The notes under the pieces are model-generated. The model worked only from the letters and a program-made list of their open reading frames with translations, had not been told where the DNA came from and did not search any database. Positions 8,688 through 15,641 of a stretch of DNA of 64,000 nt are shown here, piece after piece. The DNA is from Sphingomonas aquatilis (GTDB lineage: Bacteria > Pseudomonadota > Alphaproteobacteria > Sphingomonadales > Sphingomonadaceae). The first letter of the stretch is position 1; each line of letters begins with the position of its first letter. The stretch covers positions 62,001 through 126,000 of the forward strand of contig NZ_JACIDB010000007.1 of the NCBI RefSeq assembly GCF_014196115.1, given 5' to 3'. The translations under genes and the position numbers were made by a program.

Positions 8688-8837
8688 TTCACGCGAAGAC
8701 GCGAAGACGCTAAGATGCCGCGCGCGTGGCCGCGTCATTCCACCGCCGCAGGCGGCCAGCCGTCTCCCGATCGCGATTGCAGAGCAACCCGTGGCCAAGC
8801 GACCGGACCTCTTCGCGTCTTCGCGTCTTCGCGCGAA
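8688..8837. repeat. Long inverted repeat between hisA and hisF
   Basis: Left arm 8688-8714 and right arm 8811-8837 are reverse complements over 27 bases with two mismatches; each consists of repeated CGCGAAGA units. They enclose about 96 bases without a gene. The element fills nearly the whole hisA-hisF gap and could form a large RNA stem in the his transcript. Confidence 0.8.
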
Positions 8838-8863
8838 CCCATTCCTGACTTCGGGACAAACCG

Positions 8864-9634
8864 ATGACCGTCCGCGCCCGTGTGATCCCCTGCCTCGACG
8901 TCGCCGACGGCCGCGTGGTGAAGGGCGTGAACTTCGTCGAATTGCGCGACGCCGGCGATCCGGTCGAGCAGGCGCGCGCCTATGACGCCGCCGGTGCCGA
9001 CGAACTCTGCTTCCTCGACATCACCGCATCCCACGAAAACCGCGGCACGATCCTCGACGTCGTGCGCCGCACCGCCGCGGTGTGCTTCATGCCGCTGACC
9101 GTCGGCGGCGGCGTGCGCACCGCCGACGACGCCCGCGCACTGCTGCTGGCGGGGGCGGACAAGGTCGCGGTCAATTCCGCCGCGGTCGCGCGGCCCGAAG
9201 TCGTCGCCGACATCGCCGAGCGCTTCGGCAGCCAGTGCTGCGTCGCCTCAGTCGATGCACGTCGTGTCGGGGACCGCTGGGAGGTGTTCACCCACGGCGG
9301 CCGCCGCCCGACCGGTATCGACGCGATCGAGCACGCGCTGCGCCTCGCCGATCTCGGCGCGGGCGAGCTGCTCGTCACCTCGATGGACAAGGACGGCACC
9401 CGCTCGGGCTATGACCTCGATCTCGTCCGCGCCATCGCCGATCGGGTCAGCGTGCCCGTCGTCGCCTCGGGCGGCGTCGGCGGCTTGGACGATCTGGTCG
9501 CCGGCATCCGAGACGGCCATGCCAGCGCGGTGCTCGCCGCCTCGATCTTCCATTTCGGTGAGGCGAGCATCGCCGATGCGCATAACGCGCTGGCACAGGC
9601 GGGAATTCCGGTCCGCCGGCCGATCCTCGCTTAG
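8864..9634 (+). CDS. hisF: Imidazole glycerol phosphate synthase, cyclase subunit
   Basis: 256-residue TIM-barrel cyclase that joins ammonia from HisH to PRFAR, giving imidazole glycerol phosphate and AICAR. The catalytic Asp in [15 protein letters not shown] (Asp12) and the second Asp in [12 protein letters not shown] are present, with the LTVGGGVRT and VASGGVGGL phosphate loops. Its ATG follows the large inverted repeat by 26 bases and has no strong Shine-Dalgarno, so its expression may depend on that structure. Confidence 0.97.
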   Translation: MTVRARVIPCLDVADGRVVKGVNFVELRDAGDPVEQARAYDAAGADELCFLDITASHENRGTILDVVRRTAAVCFMPLTVGGGVRTADDARALLLAGADKVAVNSAAVARPEVVADIAERFGSQCCVASVDARRVGDRWEVFTHGGRRPTGIDAIEHALRLADLGAGELLVTSMDKDGTRSGYDLDLVRAIADRVSVPVVASGGVGGLDDLVAGIRDGHASAVLAASIFHFGEASIADAHNALAQAGIPVRRPILA

Positions 9635-9670
9635 CGTTTCCGCAAGGCTTGACCGCTATACAGGTCAGCC

Positions 9671-10042
9671 ATGTACACCATTTCCTTTCGGCATGAGTAC
9701 AACCTGCTGGATATTCAATGGCAGAAGCTGTTCGATCTGGCCGGCGTCGAACGCTATGCTGCGGAACTGGTGGACCGGTTCCGCAAGGAAGGCTTCACGA
9801 ACGGCTATCGCCTGCGGATCGACATGGGCGCGTGCAGCGTCCAGCCCGTGCAGGCCGCCGCGGCGATCCATGAGCGACTGGCCGGCTTCCCGCGCGCCAG
9901 CCGGATCGCCATCGTCACCGCCAGCGCGATCACCCGCCTGCAAGTGCAGCGGCTTATGACGCAACCCTATCTGCGCATCTTCGACACTGCCGAGGCATCA
10001 TGGGACTGGCTGACCGCGCCGGACGCGGTCGCCGCGGCATGA
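9671..10042 (+). CDS. STAS/SpoIIAA-like domain protein
   Basis: 123-residue soluble protein with no signal peptide. The pattern RLRIDMGACSVQPVQAAA, RIAIVTASAITRLQVQRLM and YLRIFDTAEASWDWL resembles SpoIIAA-like (STAS superfamily) domains found as stand-alone proteins in proteobacteria. No phosphorylatable Ser motif typical of anti-sigma antagonists is clear. It sits 36 bases after hisF and overlaps the next small membrane gene (ATGA), so it is carried on the his transcript without an obvious link to histidine. Fold assignment is moderate; function unknown. Confidence 0.7.
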   Translation: MYTISFRHEYNLLDIQWQKLFDLAGVERYAAELVDRFRKEGFTNGYRLRIDMGACSVQPVQAAAAIHERLAGFPRASRIAIVTASAITRLQVQRLMTQPYLRIFDTAEASWDWLTAPDAVAAA

Positions 10043-10212
10043 CGTCGCTCGCCCTGCTGTCGGTCGCCGGCGGCCATTCCGGCACCGTCCACCGCCGCAC
10101 CGGCCCCGAATGGTCCGACATCGCGCTGTTCGTCGTCGCGGCGCTCGGCCTGTGGCTCGTCCGGCGCGCGCTGCGTCGTCGCTTTGCGCACCGCAACGCC
10201 GACAAGGATTGA
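10039..10212 (+). CDS. 57-residue single-span membrane protein
   Basis: Begins at the ATG overlapping the previous stop (ATGA). One hydrophobic helix (DIALFVVAALGLWLV) is followed by a strongly basic tail (RRALRRRFAHRN), predicting N-out, C-in topology. No family recognised. Coupling to the STAS-like gene suggests the two may work together, for example as a membrane anchor, but that is inference. Confidence 0.65.
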   Translation: MTSLALLSVAGGHSGTVHRRTGPEWSDIALFVVAALGLWLVRRALRRRFAHRNADKD

Positions 10213-10244
10213 CCCCGCCCCCTGCCCCGCGCCAAGCGGGGCCT

Positions 10245-10550
10245 ATGGACCCGCTCGACCGCCTGGACGCCACGATCCGCAGCCGCCGCGATGCCGATGC
10301 CGGCACGTCGTACGTCGCCAGCCTGTTCGCCAAGGGCCGGCCGAAGATCGCGCAGAAGGTCGGTGAGGAAGCGACCGAAACCGTCATCGCCGCCTTGGCG
10401 GAGCCGGACAAACTGGTGTCCGAGGCGGCGGACCTCGTCTTCCACCTGCTCGTCCTGCTCGCCGACGCCGGCCTGTCGCTGGACGACGTCCGCGCCGAAC
10501 TGGCGCGCCGCGAAGGCGTGTCGGGCCACGTCGAAAAGGCCAGCCGGTAA
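10245..10550 (+). CDS. hisE: Phosphoribosyl-ATP pyrophosphatase
   Basis: Second step of histidine synthesis: hydrolyses PR-ATP to PR-AMP and pyrophosphate. The 101-residue all-alpha MazG-like protein contains KIAQKVGEEATETVIAAL and EAADLVFHLLVLLADAG, which carry the acidic metal ligands. The ATG at 10245 is preceded by a GC-rich hairpin (CCCCGC...GCGGGG); upstream open frame overlaps the membrane gene and is not homologous. It closes the his genes of this cluster; hisI, hisG and hisD are not in the window. Confidence 0.95.
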   Translation: MDPLDRLDATIRSRRDADAGTSYVASLFAKGRPKIAQKVGEEATETVIAALAEPDKLVSEAADLVFHLLVLLADAGLSLDDVRAELARREGVSGHVEKASR

Positions 10551-10577
10551 CGCGGCCGAAACGCGGATACCCCCCTC

Positions 10578-10656
10578 GTCACCCCGGACTTGATCCGGGG
10601 TGACGCTTCTTTTTGCCGTCGCAGGCAGCGGGACCCCGGATCAAGTCCGGGGTGAC
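10578..10656. repeat. Pair of inverted sphingomonad REP-like palindromes
   Basis: Two facing copies of GTCACCCCGGACTTGATCCG-type palindromes (10578-10604 and 10631-10656) separated by 26 bases. Each is itself nearly palindromic and the two are inverted relative to each other. Related copies occur at 17801-17884 and 19014-19040 and, degraded, at 5115-5142. Confidence 0.85.
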
Positions 10657-10725
10657 GGGGTAGCACCAAGGCAAGGCTCGATCGCCCCCCACAACCCGGC
10701 TACACAGGCCCGCAGGAGGACCCGC

Positions 10726-11103
10726 ATGCCGATCGACGCCACCCTACCCTATGACGACCAGAACGTCTTCGCGAAGATCCTGCGCGACGAAATACCGTCG
10801 AAGCGCGTGTACGAGGACGATTACGCCGTCGCCTTCCACGACATCGCGCCCGTCGCGCCGGTCCATATCCTGGTGATTCCGCGCGGCCCCTACGTCTCGT
10901 GGGACGATTTCAGCGCCCGTGCGTCCGACGCGGAGATCGCTGGCTTCGTCCGCGCGGTGGGGCATGTCGCGCGCGACCACGGCCTCGTCGCCCCCGGCTA
11001 TCGCCTGCTCGCCAATATCGGCGGCCATGCCGGGCAGGAGGTGCCGCACCTACACGTCCACCTGTTCGGCGGCGCACCGCTGGGCCCCATGCTCGCGCGG
11101 TAA
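10726..11103 (+). CDS. HIT family protein (histidine triad nucleotide-binding, HINT-like)
   Basis: 125-residue purine nucleoside phosphoramidase-type protein. The histidine triad reads HLHVHLFGG near the C-terminus, and the N-terminal FAKILRDEIPSKRVYEDD and APVHILVIPR segments match HinT proteins. It has a strong Shine-Dalgarno (AGGAGGA) ten bases from the ATG. It follows the his operon after the REP pair, a common neighbour of hisE in alphaproteobacteria. The cellular role of bacterial HINT is not settled. Confidence 0.93.
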   Translation: MPIDATLPYDDQNVFAKILRDEIPSKRVYEDDYAVAFHDIAPVAPVHILVIPRGPYVSWDDFSARASDAEIAGFVRAVGHVARDHGLVAPGYRLLANIGGHAGQEVPHLHVHLFGGAPLGPMLAR

Positions 11104-11217
11104 CGCCATCCACCTGCATTAAGGGGATTGCCTCCGTTTCATTTGAGACTAGCATCCCCCGCTTCACCAATGCGGCGGCGCGTTCATGACCGTTACGCAC
11201 CTGGGGGGATACGCTAC

Positions 11218-12837
11218 ATGATATTCGGGCGCGTCAAACCACTCGACGCCATTCTCGCCACGGCCGAAAAGAAGGGCCTGCATCGCTCGCTCGGGGCCTT
11301 TCAGCTCACCATGCTCGGCATCGGCGCCGTCATCGGCACCGGCATTTTCGTGCTGACGTCCGAAGCCGCGCAAAAGGCGGGGCCGGGCATGCTGCTCAGC
11401 TTCCTCGTCGCCGGCTTCATCTGCGCGGTCGCCGCGCTCTGCTATTCCGAACTCGCCTCGATGGTGCCGGTGTCGGGCTCGGCCTACACCTACACTTATG
11501 CGGTGACGGGTGAGATCCTCGCCTGGATGGTCGGCTGGGCGCTGATCCTCGAATATGCGGTCGGCGCCAGCGCCGTCGCGGTCGGCTGGTCGAACCATGC
11601 GGTCGGTCTGCTCAACGGCATCGGCTTCCATGTGCCCGCCGCGATCAGCAACGCCGACGCGTTGATGGCGCACATGTACCTCGCCTTCGGCGCCGCCCCC
11701 AGCCCTGATCTGACGCAGGCGATGGCGGTGGGCGGCTGGGTCAACGTGCCCGCGATCATCGTCGTGTCGTTCGTCACCTGGCTGCTCATCATCGGCACCA
11801 CCGAGAGCGCGCGTGTCAACGCGGTGCTGGTCGCGATCAAGATCACCGCGCTCACCGCCTTCGTCGCGCTGACGATTCCGGTGATGAAGGCGGACAATTT
11901 CAATCCGTTCCTGCCCACCGGCATCGGCAATCCGTTCAGTTCGTCGGGCCTCGGCGTGCTGGGTGCCGCCGCCTCGATCTTCTTCGCCTATGTCGGCTTC
12001 GACGCCGTCTCGACCGCCGCGGAAGAAACGAAGAACCCGCAGCGCAACGTGCCGATCGGCCTGATCGGCAGCCTCGCGATCTGCACCATCTTCTACATCC
12101 TCGTCGCCTCGGGCGCGATCGGGGCGATCGGCGCACAGCCGGTCACCTCGCTCGCCGGCAAAGTGCTCTCGCCGGGTACGCCGGAAATCGCCGGCCGCTG
12201 CGCCGCGATCGTCGCCAGCGGCGCGCTCGAACCGCTCGTCTGCTCGAAGGAAGCGCTGGTCCACGTCCTCGACGTGATCAACTGGCCGATGATCGGCCGC
12301 CTCGTCGGCCTCGCCGCAGTGCTCGCACTGCCGTCGGTTGTGCTGATGATGATGTTCGGGCAGACGCGCATCTTCTTCACCATGGCGCGCGACGGCCTGC
12401 TGCCGAACAAGCTTGCCTCGGTCCACCCGCGCTATCGCACGCCGCACGTCGTCACGCTGATGACCGGCGTCGCCGCGGCGGTGGCGGCGGCGATCCTGCC
12501 GGTCGGCAAGCTCGCCGATTACTCCAACGCCGGCACGCTGTTCGCCTTCTTCATGGTGGCGATCTCGGTGATGGTGCTGCGCCGTACCGACCCCAGCCGT
12601 CATCGGCCGTTCCGCACGCCGGCCGTCTATGTCGTCGCGCCGCTCGCGATCATCGGCTGCGTCGTGCTGTACCTGTCGCTGCCGCTGACGGCGAAGCTGG
12701 TGCTGCCGATCTGGGGCCTCATCGGCCTTGTCATCTACTTCGGCTACAGCCGCAGCCGCTCCTACGTCGGTCGCGGCATCATCGACGTCGTCGACGATGC
12801 GTCGATGCAGCCCGAAACGGCGCGCAAGCTCGACTGA
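11218..12837 (+). CDS. APC superfamily amino-acid permease
   Basis: 539-residue inner-membrane transporter of the cationic amino acid transporter (CAT/YfnA-like) branch, about 12 helices. The TM1 signature LTMLGIGAVIGTGIFVLTSE, the IFFAYVGFDAVSTAAEETKNP block in TM6 and GQTRIFFTMARDGLLP in TM8 are typical. A periplasmic loop with Cys residues (AGRCAAIVAS, LEPLVCSKEA) is seen between TM7 and TM8. A start at 11128 is possible, but the ATG at 11218 has GGGGGGA nine bases upstream and gives the family N-terminus (MIFGRVKPLDAIL). Substrate is unproven. A strong terminator follows. Confidence 0.92.
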   Translation: MIFGRVKPLDAILATAEKKGLHRSLGAFQLTMLGIGAVIGTGIFVLTSEAAQKAGPGMLLSFLVAGFICAVAALCYSELASMVPVSGSAYTYTYAVTGEILAWMVGWALILEYAVGASAVAVGWSNHAVGLLNGIGFHVPAAISNADALMAHMYLAFGAAPSPDLTQAMAVGGWVNVPAIIVVSFVTWLLIIGTTESARVNAVLVAIKITALTAFVALTIPVMKADNFNPFLPTGIGNPFSSSGLGVLGAAASIFFAYVGFDAVSTAAEETKNPQRNVPIGLIGSLAICTIFYILVASGAIGAIGAQPVTSLAGKVLSPGTPEIAGRCAAIVASGALEPLVCSKEALVHVLDVINWPMIGRLVGLAAVLALPSVVLMMMFGQTRIFFTMARDGLLPNKLASVHPRYRTPHVVTLMTGVAAAVAAAILPVGKLADYSNAGTLFAFFMVAISVMVLRRTDPSRHRPFRTPAVYVVAPLAIIGCVVLYLSLPLTAKLVLPIWGLIGLVIYFGYSRSRSYVGRGIIDVVDDASMQPETARKLD

Positions 12838-12855
12838 TCGGTTCGCCGGTCACGC

Positions 12856-12890
12856 AAAAAAGGCCGGGGGAGCGATCCCCCGGCCTTTTT
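12856..12890. terminator. Bidirectional rho-independent terminator
   Basis: GGCCGGGGG (12862-12870) pairs with CCCCCGGCC (12877-12885) around a 6-base loop; an A run on the left and a T run on the right make it functional in both directions. It separates the convergent permease and nucleotidyltransferase genes. Confidence 0.93.
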
Positions 12891-12946
12891 GTTTGTGGGT
12901 GGCAGAGGCGCCGGCCCTGCGGCGGACGCCCTCGGCCCGGCGCGGC

Positions 12947-13651
12947 TTACGCCGCCAGCCGCGTCATCCAGCCCTCGGCATGCGCGAAGGCCGGAGCGTC
13001 ATCGACGTCCAGCCAGTCGAGGTCGCTACAATCGACCACGTGCGCCCGGTCCTGCGCGGCAAGGATGCGCACGCCCTCGGTCAGCGACGGGCTGTCGAGG
13101 CCTGCGAGCGCATCGAAGAACGCCTGTCCCACTGCGAACACGCCGGTGTCGTAGCAGTCGTGCGGTTCCAGCTCCTTGCCGATCGCGACGATCCGGTCGC
13201 CACGCGTCGCGACGCAAGTGACATCGAGCGGATCGACCCAGGGATGCCCCAGCCGCCGGTCGATGCCGAGCCGCAGCCCCTCCCCCGCACCCGCACGGGC
13301 GAGGCGCCGATAATGGCGCGGCAGCACCAGATGGTCGCACATCGCCATCACCGCGCCTTCCGGCCCCACCAGCGCCCGCGCGGCAAGCGCGCTGACGCCG
13401 TTGGGCTGGTGGAAATCGGTCATCACCGTCAGCACCTCGACCGGCCAGTCCCGGCCGGCGAGATGCGCGGCGATCGCATCGGCGCCATAGCCCAGCGTGA
13501 CGATCACGCGCGTCAGGCCCGCCGCCGCCATGCTGTCCAGCGCATGGTCGATCAGCGCCCGGCCCGCGACCGGGCACAGCGGCTTGTACGGCGTGACCGA
13601 GCGCAGGCGGGTGCCCTGACCGGCGGCGAGCAGCAGGCCCGTCGTGATCAT
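12947..13651 (-). CDS. NTP transferase, CTP:inositol-1-phosphate cytidylyltransferase-like
   Basis: 234-residue sugar-phosphate nucleotidyltransferase. LLLAAGQGTRL (residues 6-16) and Lys23 of TPYKPL form the nucleotide-binding head; MAMCDHLVL (Asp106) supplies the metal site. The later segment IDRRLGHPWVDPLDVT, IVAIGKELEPHDCYDTGVF resembles the cytidylyltransferase half of bifunctional IPCT/DIPPS enzymes rather than glucose-1-phosphate enzymes. The ATG overlaps the inositol-1-phosphate synthase stop by one base (TGATG). Together with that gene and the CDP-alcohol phosphotransferase upstream, the likely reaction is CTP + inositol-1-phosphate to CDP-inositol. The substrate is inferred from context and partial motif similarity. 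Confidence 0.8.
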   Translation of the reverse strand: MITTGLLLAAGQGTRLRSVTPYKPLCPVAGRALIDHALDSMAAAGLTRVIVTLGYGADAIAAHLAGRDWPVEVLTVMTDFHQPNGVSALAARALVGPEGAVMAMCDHLVLPRHYRRLARAGAGEGLRLGIDRRLGHPWVDPLDVTCVATRGDRIVAIGKELEPHDCYDTGVFAVGQAFFDALAGLDSPSLTEGVRILAAQDRAHVVDCSDLDWLDVDDAPAFAHAEGWMTRLAA

Positions 13652-14742
13652 CAGGCGGCCTTGATAAAGTCCTCGACCGCGATCTGCGCGAGATCGTCGG
13701 TCATCTGGTGGCGCGGGTGCTTGCAGAAATAGGCGCTGGCGGGATCGATCACGCCGGCGATGCCGCGGTCCTTGGCGATCGCGGCGCAACGGATCATGTC
13801 GATCGCGACGCCCGCCGAATTGGGCGAATCCTCGACCGACAGGCGCAGTTCCAGGTTCATCGGCACCCCGCCGAACAGCTGGCCTTCCATGCGCAGGAAG
13901 CAGACCTTGTTGTCGTTCTGCCAGGGCACATAATCCGACGGGCCGATGTGGACGTTCTCGTCCTCCAGCCGCTCGGCCGCAACCGACTGCACCGCTTCGG
14001 TCTTCGACACCTTCTTGCTGGCGAGGCGGCGGTGGTTCGACATGTTGAGGAAGTCGGTATTGCCGCCGGTGTTGAGCTGATAGGTGCGGTCCAGCTTCAC
14101 GCCGCGCTTGGCGAACAGGTCGGTCAGCACGCGGTGGACGATCGTCGCGCCCAGCTGCGCCTTGATGTCGTCGCCGATGATCGCGACGCCGGCATCCTCG
14201 AACTTCTTGGCCCATTCGGGGTTCGACGCGATGAAGACCGGGATATTGTTGACGAAGGCGACGCCGGCTTCCAGCGCGCATTCGGCGTAGAATTCGGTCG
14301 CTTCCTGGCTGCCGACGGGCAGGTAGTTCATCAGCACGTCGGTGCCGCTCGCCTTCAGGTCGGCGACGACCTGTTCCTTGGTCGGCTGCGTGTCGTTGGC
14401 GACCACGAACGTGCGATCGTCCTTGTAGTCGCTCATATGATCGGCGACGCCGTCGAGCACCGCGCCCATCTTCACGACGGTGCCGGTCGCGGGAATGTTG
14501 GCGGCGAAGACCGCGGTGCAATTGGGCTTGGCGAAGATCGCCTCGGCGACGTCCTTGCCCACCTTACGCGCATCGACGTCCCAGGCGGCGACGACCTTGA
14601 TGTCGGACGGCTTATAGCCGCCGACTTCCCAGTGCATCAGGCCGACCGTGTCGTTCGTGCCTTCGCGGTAATATTCGAGTCCCTGGACCAATGAGCTCGC
14701 GCAATTGCCGATGCCGACGATGGCGATGTTGATGCTCTTCAT
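13651..14742 (-). CDS. Inositol-3-phosphate (myo-inositol-1-phosphate) synthase
   Basis: NAD-dependent isomerase converting glucose-6-phosphate to L-myo-inositol-1-phosphate. The 363-residue length is that of the short bacterial/archaeal type. The NAD loop IAIVGIGNCASSLVQGL is at the N-terminus; VANDTQPTKEQ, LNTGGNTDFLNM and SKTEAVQSV are the characteristic active-site segments with the catalytic Lys residues. It overlaps the upstream CDP-alcohol phosphotransferase by four bases (ATGA) and the downstream nucleotidyltransferase by one, so the three are a translationally coupled unit. The open frame extends further upstream, but homology begins at ATG 14742. Confidence 0.96.
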   Translation of the reverse strand: MKSINIAIVGIGNCASSLVQGLEYYREGTNDTVGLMHWEVGGYKPSDIKVVAAWDVDARKVGKDVAEAIFAKPNCTAVFAANIPATGTVVKMGAVLDGVADHMSDYKDDRTFVVANDTQPTKEQVVADLKASGTDVLMNYLPVGSQEATEFYAECALEAGVAFVNNIPVFIASNPEWAKKFEDAGVAIIGDDIKAQLGATIVHRVLTDLFAKRGVKLDRTYQLNTGGNTDFLNMSNHRRLASKKVSKTEAVQSVAAERLEDENVHIGPSDYVPWQNDNKVCFLRMEGQLFGGVPMNLELRLSVEDSPNSAGVAIDMIRCAAIAKDRGIAGVIDPASAYFCKHPRHQMTDDLAQIAVEDFIKAA

Positions 14743-15599
14743 GAATGACCCTGTTCGCTGGATAGAAGGATGGAATGCGGCGCTTGGCCGTGGACGAAGC
14801 GGCGCTCGACGCGCCGGTGACGGATGAGGCCGATCAGACAGATGGCCGACAGCGGGCCGATCTCGACCCACCAGAAAATACGCGGATTGCCGATCAGGCA
14901 GGCGAGGCAGATCGTCCAGACGCGGACGTTCGCGGTGAGCAGCGATTGGAGGCGCATCACCGGCACCGCGGCGGCGGCATAGGCCGCACCGAAGGCGGCA
15001 CGGTCCTCGGCCACACCGAAGCGGCGTTCGAACGGCATCGAGATGCGATCGACGCTGCCCGCGACGCTGTCGTAGACTCGCACCAGCCACGGACCGGTCG
15101 GCACCGGCACGCTCGACAGCGCCTCGCCGCGTGCCCGGCGGTGGAAGCGGGCGCGCTCGCCCTCGTACAGGCTCGATTGCACCGCATGGCACGCGCCCGC
15201 GGCGATCGCCAGCGCCCAGCCCCCGGCCGTGCCGACCGTATAGGCGAGCGACAGATAGATCAGCGCGAAGACGCCGTGATCGCACAGCCCGTCCAGCGTC
15301 CGCCCGAGCGCGCTCGCGGTGCGGGTCGCCCGCGCGATCATGCCGTCGAGCCCGTCGGCGACCAGCCAGGCGACCGAGAAGGCGAGACCGACCAGCGCCA
15401 TCAGCGGATCATGCCATTGCGCATAGGCGAAGGCGGCGACCGTGCCGCATGCAAGCCCCGCGAGCGACACCGCATTGGCCGACACGCCGTGCCGCAAGGC
15501 AAGGGGGAGCAAGGCGTGCGACGCGGGGTGGATCAGATAGAGGTTGGATGGGTCCTCGATCCGGCGATCGCGTGAGCCATCCCGGGGAGGCGGTGTCAT
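14739..15599 (-). CDS. CDP-alcohol phosphatidyltransferase family protein
   Basis: 286-residue integral membrane phosphotransferase. The complete CDP-OH signature is present: Asp82, Asp85, Gly86, Ala89, Arg90, Gly99, Asp103 and Asp107 in VADGLDGMIAR...LGRTLDGLCDHG. Six or so hydrophobic helices surround it. Such enzymes displace CMP from a CDP-activated alcohol. With inositol-1-phosphate synthase and an IPCT-like enzyme coupled downstream, the donor may be CDP-inositol and the acceptor a lipid alcohol or inositol phosphate; a classical CDP-diacylglycerol plus inositol-phosphate reaction is the alternative. The start lacks a clear Shine-Dalgarno and lies 42 bases after nadE. Confidence 0.88.
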   Translation of the reverse strand: MTPPPRDGSRDRRIEDPSNLYLIHPASHALLPLALRHGVSANAVSLAGLACGTVAAFAYAQWHDPLMALVGLAFSVAWLVADGLDGMIARATRTASALGRTLDGLCDHGVFALIYLSLAYTVGTAGGWALAIAAGACHAVQSSLYEGERARFHRRARGEALSSVPVPTGPWLVRVYDSVAGSVDRISMPFERRFGVAEDRAAFGAAYAAAAVPVMRLQSLLTANVRVWTICLACLIGNPRIFWWVEIGPLSAICLIGLIRHRRVERRFVHGQAPHSILLSSEQGHS

Positions 15600-15608
15600 C
15601 AGGGCTTC

Positions 15609-15637
15609 ATATTGCGCCCGTATGCTACCGAAGGCAA
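15609..15637 (-). promoter_or_regulatory. Candidate promoter/operator before the inositol cassette
   Basis: Read on the minus strand, TTGCCT and CAATAT are separated by 17 bases just before the phosphotransferase start. The same bases form an inverted repeat ATATTGC (15609-15615) / GCAATAT (15634-15640). If used, the leader would be very short. Weak candidate that would separate the cassette from nadE transcription. Confidence 0.3.
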
Positions 15638-15641
15638 TATT

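Noticed and set aside
12947..14521. Long single frame joining the nucleotidyltransferase with upstream sequence
   Set aside because: The upstream part is the shadow of inositol-1-phosphate synthase; homology of the transferase starts at the TGATG overlap at 13651.
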